From Vulcanococcus sp. Clear-D1 (lineage in GTDB: Bacteria; Cyanobacteriota; Cyanobacteriia; PCC-6307; Cyanobiaceae): a stretch of DNA of 64,000 nt. This document shows positions 36,579 to 44,318 of the stretch, in pieces; within the stretch, counting starts at the first letter, position 1; the number at the start of each line of letters is the position of its first letter. The stretch spans positions 248,001-312,000 of the forward strand of contig NZ_JACVZV010000015.1 of NCBI RefSeq assembly GCF_014654725.1, in the 5' to 3' direction. Both the position numbers and the translations under genes were made by a program. The notes under the pieces were generated by a model. That model was not told the DNA's origin, did no database searches, and was given only the letters and a program-made list of their open reading frames with translations.

Positions 36579-37625
36579 ATGAAGCCTTATCAATTCTTAT
36601 TCACGACACTGGTGAGTACGAGCGCGATCGGCGCCGTTGCCACTATTGTCGGTCCCTCAATTGCTGATTCGCGTCCTCAATATCCCGTTCCACTCCCTGC
36701 CCCTCCAGCTGCCAGCGAGCAGCTGATCGCGGCACTGCCCACCAGCGATCGCCTTTGGGTGAAGGTGCGCAGCGCCATTTCCATCGAGGAGCTCGCTGAC
36801 AAGCTCGCCCAGGACGAGAGCAAGCTCGCCAAGCTCAACGACGTCAACGAAGACCATTCCTTCAGCAGCGGCGACTGGCTGGTGCTGCCCAGTCAGAGCA
36901 GCAAGAAGGTCAAACAACTCGCTGCGATCGACACCAGTGAGCTGCGCCGCACCCCACCGCTGGCAGCCCCTCCTGAACCACAGGAGCCCGCTCGGATCCG
37001 CCTGGGCGACAGCCTGGCCAAAATCGCCAGCCGTTACAACCTGAGCATCAGCGAACTGTTGCGCCTCAATCCAGGCCTGCAGGCGGCTCGGCTCGTGGCT
37101 GGCACCCAGATCCGCGTCGCCCATTCCACTCCGGGGCGGAGCCGAATGATCCTGGGTCTGAAGCCCACCGCCTCGGGTGGTTTGAGCTGGCCCGATCAGC
37201 CCGATTTCGGCTTCGGCAATGATCCGGCAGCTGAACTCACCGACACCGGCTGGATCTGGCCCACCAAAGGCATCTTCACCTCCGGCTACGGCTGGCGCTG
37301 GGGCCGCATGCACAAGGGCATCGATGTGGCCAACAACGTGGGAACCCCGATCGTGGCTGCCCGTAGCGGCGAAGTGGTGGTCGCCGGCTGGGCTGACGGC
37401 GGCTACGGCTACCTTGTGGAGTTGCGTCATCCCGACGGGTCCCGGAGTCGCTACGCCCACAACAGCCGCATCCTGGTGCGGGTTGGCCAAGCGGTGAGTC
37501 AAGGCACCGTGATCTCCCAGATGGGCAGCACGGGCCGCAGCACAGGCCCCCACCTCCACTTCGAAATCCTGCCTCCCGGCCGGGGTGCTGTGAACCCGCT
37601 TCAGTTCCTGCCGGCTCGGGCCTGA
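36579..37625 (+). CDS. LysM-containing M23 metallopeptidase
   Basis: A 348-residue exported protein. The N terminus has a signal (FLFTTLVSTSAIGAVATIVG). Two LysM-like units bind peptidoglycan (SIEELADKLAQDESKLAKLN and LAKIASRYNLSISELLRLNP). The C-terminal M23/LytM domain shows the zinc ligands in MHKGIDVAN, and GPHLHFEIL near the end. It is probably an endopeptidase or EnvC/NlpD-like activator of cell-wall cleavage. ATG 36579 is chosen by the signal peptide. Confidence 0.92.
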   Translation: MKPYQFLFTTLVSTSAIGAVATIVGPSIADSRPQYPVPLPAPPAASEQLIAALPTSDRLWVKVRSAISIEELADKLAQDESKLAKLNDVNEDHSFSSGDWLVLPSQSSKKVKQLAAIDTSELRRTPPLAAPPEPQEPARIRLGDSLAKIASRYNLSISELLRLNPGLQAARLVAGTQIRVAHSTPGRSRMILGLKPTASGGLSWPDQPDFGFGNDPAAELTDTGWIWPTKGIFTSGYGWRWGRMHKGIDVANNVGTPIVAARSGEVVVAGWADGGYGYLVELRHPDGSRSRYAHNSRILVRVGQAVSQGTVISQMGSTGRSTGPHLHFEILPPGRGAVNPLQFLPARA

Positions 37626-37679
37626 AGCCCCGGCGCCACAGGGATTCGAGCAGACGATCCTCTACAATCCAAACACCGC

Positions 37680-37753
37680 GGCTCGGTAGCTCAGCTGGTT
37701 AGAGCGTGGGATTCATAACCCCAAGGTCGGGAGTTCAAGTCTCCCCCGAGCCA
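37680..37753 (+). tRNA. tRNA-Met (CAT), elongator type
   Basis: The acceptor stem GGCTCGG pairs fully with CCGAGCC, followed by discriminator A; the D arm is GCTC...GAGC, the anticodon loop TTCATAA has CAT at its centre, and GTTCAAG fills the T loop. The 3' CCA is not encoded. Complete pairing of the first acceptor pair argues for elongator Met rather than initiator; a lysidine-modified Ile (CAT) tRNA is the other possibility. Confidence 0.93.
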
Positions 37754-37762
37754 TAGCTTTTT

Positions 37763-37785
37763 GCCCTGCTTCGGCGGGGCTTTTT
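37763..37785 (+). terminator. intrinsic terminator behind tRNA-Met
   Basis: GCCCTGC, loop TTCG, GCGGGGC and TTTTT form a compact stem-loop 9 bases behind the tRNA, in the correct orientation. Confidence 0.9.
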
Positions 37786-37868
37786 GCTGTCTGGGACTTG
37801 GTTTTCGGGGATTCCTTAACTGGGACCAATCTGAGCTACTTGGTACCAGTAGAGGCCACTTGTATCCC

Positions 37869-37894
37869 AAACGTGCAAAGCACTTTGCACGTTT
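37869..37894. repeat. perfect 12-bp inverted repeat
   Basis: AAACGTGCAAAG and CTTTGCACGTTT are exact inverted copies separated by CA. Three outer bases on each side (CCC and GGG) can also pair across two extra T. The T-run after the right arm is short. It lies between the tRNA-Met terminator and a small orphan ORF, which suggests an operator for that ORF, a terminator or a recombination site. Confidence 0.6.
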
Positions 37895-37933
37895 TTGGGG
37901 AACACTCACTGGGTGCCGTCGCTCTCGGATCCC

Positions 37934-38263
37934 ATGCTTGAGACAGCTTCTCCAAGCCTTCCGTTCTGGGATCAGTGCGTACAGGAGCTCAAGGTGCGGC
38001 GGTCGCGCTTCCGCATTCGGCGGCACCCCGGCAGCCCGTTCATCTACGTGCGGGAGATGGTGGCTGGACGCAAGCTCGGCGAGTTCTCGCTTAAGCCGAA
38101 GCGCTGGTGCATCCGAGACGACATCGAGGAAGCCCGCGATCTCTGCATCCAGGGCCACACAGTCGAAGGTCGCCCCGCGGGAAACGCCAAAGATCTCTTC
38201 GATCAACGGTCGTTTTGGCGCAGGGGCCTGGCGACTTGCGAGGCGAGCCAGCCAGGCGGATGA
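37934..38263 (+). CDS. orphan hypothetical protein next to tRNA-Met
   Basis: A 109-residue basic protein from ATG 37934 (ATG 37895 would add 13). LKVRRSRFRIRRHPGSPFIY and VAGRKLGEFSLKPKRWCIRD are Arg/Lys-rich with beta-strand-like spacing. The text and its place beside a tRNA gene recall the N-terminal arm-binding part of tyrosine integrases, but no catalytic domain follows, so it could be a truncated remnant. I do not recognise the family. Confidence 0.45.
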   Translation: MLETASPSLPFWDQCVQELKVRRSRFRIRRHPGSPFIYVREMVAGRKLGEFSLKPKRWCIRDDIEEARDLCIQGHTVEGRPAGNAKDLFDQRSFWRRGLATCEASQPGG

Positions 38264-38314
38264 ACCCAAAAGATCCCTGCTGACCCATGGCCTCAACCAT
38301 TGGCGACACGAGGG

Positions 38315-38329
38315 CGAGAACCATTATCA
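38315..38329 (-). promoter_or_regulatory. Zur-like box
   Basis: Read on the minus strand, TGATAATGGTTCTCG has a 7-1-7 layout close to the cyanobacterial Zur consensus (TGATAAT-N-ATTATCA): the left half is exact and three positions in the right half differ by transitions or one change. It lies 25 bases upstream of the chosen start of a zinc-binding protein gene, where a repressor would block transcription. Confidence 0.6.
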
Positions 38330-38353
38330 TTCGCAGCAGCTTGTTTCTGGGTC

Positions 38354-39235
38354 ATGGGTTCCGCTGCCCTGGTTGGGCTTGTGCTTGCCGCGGCGCCGCC
38401 GCCATCGGTGGTTTCTGTGGATGGCGTGCTGTGCGATATCACGCGGTCACTCGTGCAGAGCGACGCTCGGGTGACGTGCCTGGTTCCACCCGGAGCTGAT
38501 CCCCATGGCATGGCTCTGCGCGGTTCAGATCGTCAGGCGCTGAGCACCGCTCGCCTGGTGTTGGTGAATGGCTACAACCTCACGCCGGCGATGAACCGGA
38601 TTCGTGTCAGTGCTCCTGTGGTGGCCGTTGCTGAACGCGCTACCCCAGGTAACCCAGCCAAGGATCCACACGTGTGGCACGACCCAGGGCTCACCAGTGC
38701 CATGGTCCGCGAGAGCGCGACTGCACTGAGGCCTCTCCTTGGAGCAGCAAAAGCTGGAGCACTGCAGCGACGCAGCCAGGCCATGCAGGCCGTGTTGAAC
38801 CAACTGGGGAGTTGGAGCGCGGCGCAGCTGCAGACGGTTCCCTCTACTCAGCGTGTTCTGGTCACTGAGCACCGAGCGTTTTCAGCTTTTGCCCGTCGCT
38901 ATGGCATCCGTGAACTGCCGGTGATCGATGAGTTTGCGTCGGGGGGGACCCTGAGACCCTCGAGCCTGGGGGCCATCAGCCGGGCCATCCGCCAATCAGG
39001 CACAAAAGCAATCTTCGCTGAGGCGTTGCCACCGTCCAAAACGCTTCGGCGCATCAGTTCTTTCAGCGGTGTCTCCATCGCCAAGCAACCGCTCTACGCC
39101 GATGGGCTGGCACCCGGGAAATCGCTGATTCAAACAGCTACGGCCAATGTCTGCACCTTTGTGACCGCGCAAGGAGGCCGATGTGATCAACGCACAGCCT
39201 CTGCGCTGCAACAACAATGGGCTGCGATCCGATGA
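38354..39235 (+). CDS. ZnuA-like zinc-binding lipoprotein/solute-binding protein
   Basis: A 293-residue metal-binding protein of cluster A-I. The N terminus GSAALVGLVLAAAPPPSVVS is the signal. The metal site is visible as PPGADPHGMALRGSD, DPHVWHDPGLTSAMV and TEHRAFSAFARRYGI, with a fourth acidic ligand probably near the end. It lacks the long His-rich loop common in ZnuA. ATG 38354 is placed downstream of the Zur-like box; TTG 38300 would put the box inside the gene. No znuB or znuC is adjacent. Confidence 0.85.
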   Translation: MGSAALVGLVLAAAPPPSVVSVDGVLCDITRSLVQSDARVTCLVPPGADPHGMALRGSDRQALSTARLVLVNGYNLTPAMNRIRVSAPVVAVAERATPGNPAKDPHVWHDPGLTSAMVRESATALRPLLGAAKAGALQRRSQAMQAVLNQLGSWSAAQLQTVPSTQRVLVTEHRAFSAFARRYGIRELPVIDEFASGGTLRPSSLGAISRAIRQSGTKAIFAEALPPSKTLRRISSFSGVSIAKQPLYADGLAPGKSLIQTATANVCTFVTAQGGRCDQRTASALQQQWAAIR

Positions 39236-40257
39236 AGACACGCCACACAATCGTCTCGATCCTTTCTGCTTTGGCTGCTGCCGGCTCACCCAGTGCAGCC
39301 TTGGCCCATGGAGCTGCAGGTGGTGATGATCAGGTGCCGGGTCAATTTCGGATCCGACCAGTTGTGACACTGGAGGGCCATGCAGGCTTGGAGAACAACC
39401 TGGAGGGCCAGCCCCGCCATTACGCCGTCGACGGGTTGTTCGGAGCCGTCTTTGAGTGGGGTTTAGACAAAGGCGGCAGTTTCGCCATCGAAGCTCAGAT
39501 CGGTCCTGCTTTGGTGTGGGGCGAGGCTGAACATTTCTATGGGCGTGTTCATGTTGACGGTCATGGCGGCAGCGCTCATGACGATGACCATGAGGACTCG
39601 GACGACGAGCACGGGGATGATCACGACGACGAGCATGAGGACGACCATGGTGCCCACCACAGCGAAAGTCATTCCGCTGGTCATGATCTCGCCCATGGGG
39701 AGGGAAGCCCCTATCGCCGCACCGATGTCAAGGGCTATCTTAAGGCGCGCTATCAACCGAACGATCGTTTTGAGCTCTCGCTGACGTGGTGGCCGTATTA
39801 CGTCACCGGCAATCAAGGTGATGATGTCATTGGCCTGAAAAATGAGGTTGGTGTTCAGGCCATCTGGGCACTGGGGGATGGGGATGTGAACTTCGCACTT
39901 GGCGATGGCCTGGAAACCATCGTCGACGGTGTATTTGTTTCGCTCGAAAACAGAACAGGTTGGGAAAGTGAAGGAACCTATCTGGGCAACTACACCGACC
40001 CATGGCTTGGGCTGGGCTTCAACATCGATCTTCTGAACATCACGCTCTCTGCCGGGCCACGTTTCTATAGCCCTGGGTCCTATTCGGGCCTGCCCTTTCG
40101 AACCGACTGGGGAGGTGAGATCGAACTGGAGTATCCCCTGGCTGAGTCTGTCGTTGTGTTCGCACACTGGAAGCCGATCTACAGCAGCCAAGGAGGAGAT
40201 GGCTGGGGTGTGGGCTGGCAGCACCACATCGGTACTGGAGTCAGCTTGAGCTTCTGA
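39232..40257 (+). CDS. His/Asp-rich outer-membrane barrel-like protein
   Basis: A 341-residue exported protein with a signal peptide ending SAALAHG. Residues about 101-156 are packed with His, Asp and Glu (DDDHEDSDDEHGDDHDDEHE), a likely zinc-binding loop. The remainder is rich in alternating hydrophobic and aromatic residues (GLGFNIDLLNITLSAGPRFY) and ends in GVSLSF, the terminal Phe typical of outer-membrane beta-barrels. Its ATG overlaps the ZnuA-like stop (ATGA), so both are expected under the same Zur-like control. A role as zinc-capturing porin is inferred. Confidence 0.75.
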   Translation: MKTRHTIVSILSALAAAGSPSAALAHGAAGGDDQVPGQFRIRPVVTLEGHAGLENNLEGQPRHYAVDGLFGAVFEWGLDKGGSFAIEAQIGPALVWGEAEHFYGRVHVDGHGGSAHDDDHEDSDDEHGDDHDDEHEDDHGAHHSESHSAGHDLAHGEGSPYRRTDVKGYLKARYQPNDRFELSLTWWPYYVTGNQGDDVIGLKNEVGVQAIWALGDGDVNFALGDGLETIVDGVFVSLENRTGWESEGTYLGNYTDPWLGLGFNIDLLNITLSAGPRFYSPGSYSGLPFRTDWGGEIELEYPLAESVVVFAHWKPIYSSQGGDGWGVGWQHHIGTGVSLSF

Positions 40258-40297
40258 GCAATGGAGCACACGGGGCCCCTGCTCCAAGCGCGACGAG

Positions 40298-40803
40298 ATG
40301 GCCCTTGTGGAGCATCTAGCTGATGAGGTGTTGCGTCGCTCAGCGGAGCAGCGCCTGGACCTGGCCTTACGAGGTAGCGATGAGCAGGACTCCGGGTTAA
40401 TACCCACTGGCTTTGCGGCCGTTGAGCCCTTTGACGCGTCAGCCCGCAGGCGCGCTGAACACCGAGCCTTGCGGCTGTTCGTGCATGCACCTGAGTTTCG
40501 TGAGCTGCTGCAGTGCCTCGCGTTTCACGACCCCGCCTGCCGGGCGGCGATGGAGTGGTTGAGCAGCCTGACGCTGGTGGCATCGACGCCCCAAAGCAGC
40601 AATGGCGCTTGAGCTGTCCTCGCGGGTTCCAGGTCCCGTGGGGGTTGAGCTAGACCAGGCTGTACCACCGAGCCCTGATGTGAGCACTGTTTTGCAGCGG
40701 GAGCCGCAATCTGAATTGCAAGCCCTATTGGATCTGCTCGAGCCTGTCGCCATGACGCCAGCGGAACCGATGATGGCCCCTCCTCCTGTCGCACCAGCTT
40801 CCA
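40298..40803 (+). pseudogene. fragment resembling the DnaG primase C-terminal region, frameshifted
   Basis: The frame 40298-40612 reads ARRRAEHRALRLFVHAPEFR and AFHDPACRAAMEWLSSL, which resembles the helical region behind the catalytic core of cyanobacterial DnaG. The next frame (from 40602) continues with REPQSELQALLDLLEPV. The two would join through a shift near 40602-40612. No primase catalytic core is present. A relic of a partial duplication is the favoured reading; the match is from memory of the family and remains tentative. Confidence 0.4.
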
Positions 40804-41205
40804 GTGTTACGCCATCTGAGCCCTCTGTTGCTTCTGGCTGCTCTGAGCGGAGCAGCGCAAGCCGCGCCCTTCAGCTACGACCCAGTGTCGTTTGCGGGCT
40901 ACGCCAACCAGGTGTTCAAGAACAAGGGGGAGAAGATCTTTGTGCGCAACCTTGGAACCTGCCTGCGGGAAGGAAAGGACCGCAGCGGCTATCGCTGCCT
41001 GAGCGGTGAGCTATTGCAGGATTTACCCGCACAGAAGGGGCGAAACTTCTGCAAACTCGATGCGCTTTGGTACGTGCCTCTGAGCAAGACCGTTCAGTAC
41101 CGCACGGCAAGCTGTCAGTTTAAAGGTGACCAGCAGCGGATGATCGAGGGTGGTCAGCAGTTGCTGCGCAAAGGGCTGGAGCAACTGGAGAACTACGGCC
41201 GATAA
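40804..41205 (+). CDS. secreted hypothetical protein
   Basis: A 133-residue protein with a clear signal peptide (LSPLLLLAALSGAAQA) and a mature part with three cysteines (NLGTCLREGKDRSGYRCLSG, RNFCKLDALW). It probably folds with disulfides in the periplasm. GTG 40804 is the start. It lies just behind the primase-like fragment. Function not recognised. Confidence 0.7.
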   Translation: MLRHLSPLLLLAALSGAAQAAPFSYDPVSFAGYANQVFKNKGEKIFVRNLGTCLREGKDRSGYRCLSGELLQDLPAQKGRNFCKLDALWYVPLSKTVQYRTASCQFKGDQQRMIEGGQQLLRKGLEQLENYGR

Positions 41206-41519
41206 GTTCGTGATGGGAGCTCCTCCCTCGCGATCAGGGGAAGAGAGAACATGGACTGATTCTCAAGCTTGAACTTCCGCATGCTCCAGGCCATAGATCT
41301 TTAGGTCAGTCCGATATTGGAAATAAATTAGGTGATCTGGTGTCTCTCTATTGGCACTAGCCCTGAATAGCTTTGGCGTTCTAATTCAATCTCCAATCGA
41401 GCTTGCATGATCAGTGGCGAAGGGGTGGGACTCTCTTATTGTTCGTACGCAAGGACTGCGGCCATTCTTCATTGAAAAGGTCCAGCTCATCGCTAACGCA
41501 TTGCACCCTTCAAGTAATG
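41206..41519. other. intergenic stretch without a recognisable gene
   Basis: About 310 bases between convergent genes, with lower G+C than the surroundings. I see no supported ORF, RNA or clear terminator. It probably belongs to the same foreign segment as the kinase-like gene. Confidence 0.5.
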
Positions 41520-42401
41520 TCAAGATGTGATTCCGCTGCATCCCAAGGAGTTTGTTGCTGCCGTGGTCTTGCCGCGAGCGAATAAGCCTGACTTTGCGTA
41601 GATTCGATAGCATTTGCGGATAACGCTCAGCATCCAACCTGGAATTCGGAGGTTCAGAGGTGAAATGAATGGAAGATATAGGCGGTAGTAAGCCTTTCTG
41701 ATGTCGACCCAGGCCCTGCATGGCTGGGGGTTTAAAAAATCTGAGATGTCAACGATAAATCCACGCCCCTGATGCATGAGGATGTTGCGGCCGTGGAGAT
41801 CATGTCCGTGAAGGCCGCGACCAATCGCGTACTTAATTGCCTCGTCCACGTCTTTGATAACCTGTGGTGGAATTCTGATTCCATGGCGAAGACAGTCGTA
41901 AAGCGTCACTCCCTCTAGTCGGTTCAGAACTAGGTAGGCATCGCTTGCGTGGTGGCAGACGGAATAAGCTTGATGTACGCCGATTCGTCTATAGACCTCT
42001 CTTTCTTCTTGTAACCCTGGGCGTCCCGGTGCGTAAACCTTGACAACATGGTTGGGATGATCTGGGTGAGCGAATACTGCTGCGTAGTTGCCGCATCCGA
42101 GTACGGTCCATGGCGAAGGATGCCTATTGACAACAACGGGGTCGTGGGGATGAATACTCCGGACCACCAGATTGGGAAGTAGATCCCCCTCGATGATCTG
42201 TCGGATTTCGTCAATTTGGAAGCTTTCGTTGGCTGAATCCACGGGAACAAGGAAGGGTGACCGCTGAGGATGCCTGCAGTTTGATCCTAGCGGTGATTCC
42301 CGAGAATGCTTGTATTGTTCAAGTTTAACTAAAGTCTGTTCGATCAGATGGCTCAATTCATACTGCGAATCGTTCTGCGCAAGCCCGAGATGTGTCGCCA
42401 A
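41520..42401 (-). CDS. protein kinase-like protein of divergent composition
   Basis: A 293-residue protein with a kinase fold core. The glycine-rich part is WTVLGCGNYAAVFAHP (about 98-113); VVKVYAP holds the ATP lysine (121); the Glu helix is LQEEREVYRRIG; the catalytic loop is GHDLHGRNIL (Asp201, Asn206); and VDIS (Asp218) takes the DFG place. About 80 N-terminal residues are of unknown fold. The catalytic loop form DLHGxN is typical of atypical RIO/Kdo or aminoglycoside-like kinases. The start is TTG 42401. Base use is clearly more AT-rich than in neighbours, which suggests transfer. Confidence 0.72.
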   Translation of the reverse strand: MATHLGLAQNDSQYELSHLIEQTLVKLEQYKHSRESPLGSNCRHPQRSPFLVPVDSANESFQIDEIRQIIEGDLLPNLVVRSIHPHDPVVVNRHPSPWTVLGCGNYAAVFAHPDHPNHVVKVYAPGRPGLQEEREVYRRIGVHQAYSVCHHASDAYLVLNRLEGVTLYDCLRHGIRIPPQVIKDVDEAIKYAIGRGLHGHDLHGRNILMHQGRGFIVDISDFLNPQPCRAWVDIRKAYYRLYLPFISPLNLRIPGWMLSVIRKCYRIYAKSGLFARGKTTAATNSLGCSGITS

Positions 42402-42623
42402 CAGCGCGCCGCATGAATGGTTTGCAGAAAGGTTTCAGACATTAGTCATCTAGTTATGATTGCCACTCGGCGGTGGGAATTGCGGCTGTCACACGGCGCC
42501 AGGGCTGCGCGAGCTGGCATCGCCGATGCGCGTACGACGTCCGACGGTGACGCTCGCCGTTCTTGCGGCAGTGAATTTGCATGATCAACCAGACGCGCTC
42601 TCCACCGCTGCGGAGTGTGAAGG
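42402..42623. other. intergenic stretch without a recognisable gene
   Basis: About 220 bases ahead of the kinase-like gene; this would hold its promoter. Short AT-rich text near 42440-42460 changes to GC-rich text that has no supported ORF. Confidence 0.4.
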
Positions 42624-42812
42624 CTAAGTTTCTGGATGGTGATTCCTGCGCGCTCCTAACAACCGTCGCGTAGAACCAGCAGCCACTTCACCGACCAGAA
42701 CGGCGGTGATGATCATCAGCAGAACTCGGACGTCAGAAGTCATCATGTGCAGGGCGATCTCCTGGGTGCTCAACACCTCATGGCTGGCCTCTGGCGCAGT
42801 GGTGTGGCTCAT
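42624..42812 (-). CDS. small single-span membrane protein
   Basis: A 62-residue protein (MSHTTAPEASHEVLSTQEIA) with one hydrophobic segment (VRVLLMIITAVLVGEVAAG) and a basic C-terminal tail (STRRLLGARRNHH), which predicts an N-out orientation. ATG 42812 is the start. No family is recognised. It is similar in layout only to the small membrane protein at 47582. Confidence 0.45.
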   Translation of the reverse strand: MSHTTAPEASHEVLSTQEIALHMMTSDVRVLLMIITAVLVGEVAAGSTRRLLGARRNHHPET

Positions 42813-42958
42813 AGCATTCTCTCCACTGCTCAGCTCAAAGAGGTGCCCGCACCGCTTGAATTGTCAAGCATTGGGGCTATTGCGGGATTCCTGCGAATCG
42901 CCAGGAGCCCTTGGCGATGCCCCCGCATGCATGCATGGATCGTGATTCCTTGCCCGCG

Positions 42959-43222
42959 ATGACATCCGAAACCGCCGCTTGCGTTCTGGAGGGGCTACTC
43001 CTGCTGCATGAGGAGCTGTCGGTGGATCCGGAGGCACCCTGATACGTAAGGACACCGGATCAGACGCAGGTGTTGCAGGACGAGATCTGGTTGCTGGCCG
43101 GGGAGCTCACGCCCAGCTCCAGCGCGGCACTGGTTCAGGCTTAGTACAGCTCCGGCCGATCTGCCTTGCTGCCCGTTGAATGCATTGGAGAGCTGGTGAG
43201 CAACCGCCATCACGCGGCTTGA
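42959..43222 (+). pseudogene. small gene interrupted by in-frame TGA and TAG
   Basis: One frame reads MTSETAACVLEGLLLLHEEL, stops at TGA 43040, continues as TPDQTQVLQDEIWLLAGEL, stops at TAG 43142 and continues to TGA 43220. The parts have protein-like helical composition with matching Leu/Glu spacing, as expected for a short decayed gene. A 27-residue true peptide from ATG 42959 is the alternative. No family is recognised. Confidence 0.4.
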
Positions 43223-43230
43223 ACGGAGGG

Positions 43231-43443
43231 TTACTGGGCCGGGCGTGCAGCGGCTGAGAACGGCGGGGGCGTGAGGCGCATCAGCTGGGCGGCGTAGTCC
43301 TCCGTGAAGGACGCCTGCATCTGCCAGGCGCGCAGCAGTGTTTTGGCAACGGAGCGGAGTTGCTCGATGTCGTCGCAGCTTTCGATCGCCCGCTCCTGCA
43401 TGGTGATCGTGAATTCGCGGCTGAGGGAGCGATCGTTCATCAT
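43231..43443 (-). CDS. small conserved hypothetical protein
   Basis: A 70-residue helical protein (MMNDRSLSREFTITMQERAI) with ESCDDIEQLRSVAKTLLRAW and SFTEDYAAQLMRL. It has two helices and no membrane segment, and it looks like a small protein conserved in cyanobacteria. Start ATG 43443 is chosen over upstream TTG 43464. Function unknown. Confidence 0.7.
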   Translation of the reverse strand: MMNDRSLSREFTITMQERAIESCDDIEQLRSVAKTLLRAWQMQASFTEDYAAQLMRLTPPPFSAAARPAQ

Positions 43444-43498
43444 TGCAAGGCGTCGTAACAACACGTTACGAACCCTGGCCTCCTGGCTGCGGCGTCGC

Positions 43499-43582
43499 TC
43501 AGGCGGCGTTCGCCATGGCGAGCTTCAGCATCAGAAAACCGATCAAGGCCGAGGCGCTGAGCAGGGAAAGGGTGGGGAGCAC
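43499..43582 (-). CDS. possible 27-residue membrane peptide
   Basis: From GTG 43582 a short frame encodes one hydrophobic segment (LSLLSASALIGFLMLKLAMA). Size and build are those of small thylakoid or membrane peptides, but I cannot match it to a known photosystem or cytochrome subunit. Low confidence because it is short and has a GTG start. Confidence 0.3.
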   Translation of the reverse strand: MLPTLSLLSASALIGFLMLKLAMANAA

Positions 43583-43650
43583 GGAGCCGGCCGGAAGTCT
43601 CAAACCTAAAGCAAATCAGTATGGAGCCCGCGCATGGCTGGCATCGCCGA

Positions 43651-44265
43651 TCAAGGCTTGGCCGCCGGGGGCTTCTTGCTGCTCGGCGTTGCCGTCGGCT
43701 TGGCAGCCGCTGGCTTCGCGGTTGGGTTGACCGCTGGTGGAGCGGCGGGCTGGGGTTTGGGGATCGGTTTGGCATTGGCGCAGAGGGACGCCACCATCCG
43801 GTCTTCTCCGCCCCGCTCTTTGGATTCAGCGGCTGAATAAGGCAGTCGCCAGGCACTCCAGGCCTGGTCGCCGCTTCTGAGGCTCAGCTTGAGGCTGTCG
43901 CAATGCACCGCCACCTGTTGACTGGCCGCGGGGGCGCTGGTGTCAGGACCGCAGGCCACAGCGGTGGTGCGTACCCCATCGCCCATCAGCTTCCAGCCGG
44001 CCCAGTCGTAACGGCAGGCTCCAAAGCTGCGCCAGCGCGGTGCCTTAAGGGCGTTGATCTTCTGCAGCAGCTCTTTTTCCTTCTCACTCAGCTCCATGCC
44101 CGGTTTTGCTGGAACCTCGGCTGGGCTTGACGATGCCGGTTGGCTGACGGCTGGTGACTCAGCCTGCGGTGTGGGCTGCGCCTGGAGCGGGCTGACGATG
44201 GTCTGGCTCAAGACGGCTGCCGCCAGACAGGGCCACCACGCCTGATGCAAAACAACACCGCGCAT
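43651..44265 (-). CDS. secreted conserved hypothetical protein
   Basis: A 204-residue exported protein. After a signal peptide (MRGVVLHQAWWPCLAAAVLS) comes a Pro/Gln/Ala stretch. A core domain follows (KELLQKINALKAPRWRSFGA, CRYDWAGWKLMGDGVRTTAV) with cysteines in CRYDW, VACGPD, HCDSLK and SLCANA that could form disulfides. A Lys/Pro/Ala-rich tail ends it (KPAAAKPTATPSSKKPPAAK). ATG 44265 is chosen by the signal. It is 53 bases downstream of the DUF4912 gene on the same strand. Function unknown. Confidence 0.72.
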   Translation of the reverse strand: MRGVVLHQAWWPCLAAAVLSQTIVSPLQAQPTPQAESPAVSQPASSSPAEVPAKPGMELSEKEKELLQKINALKAPRWRSFGACRYDWAGWKLMGDGVRTTAVACGPDTSAPAASQQVAVHCDSLKLSLRSGDQAWSAWRLPYSAAESKERGGEDRMVASLCANAKPIPKPQPAAPPAVNPTAKPAAAKPTATPSSKKPPAAKP

Positions 44266-44318
44266 CGCCTTGGATCCAACTGGGGGACAGTCTGAGACAG
44301 CCTTTGGCCGCCCTTGCC

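Noticed and set aside
37691-38296. A 201-residue minus-strand frame running through tRNA-Met
   Set aside because: Its C-terminal end (GGDLNSRPWGYESHALTS) is the well-known false translation of the complement of a tRNA-Met gene.
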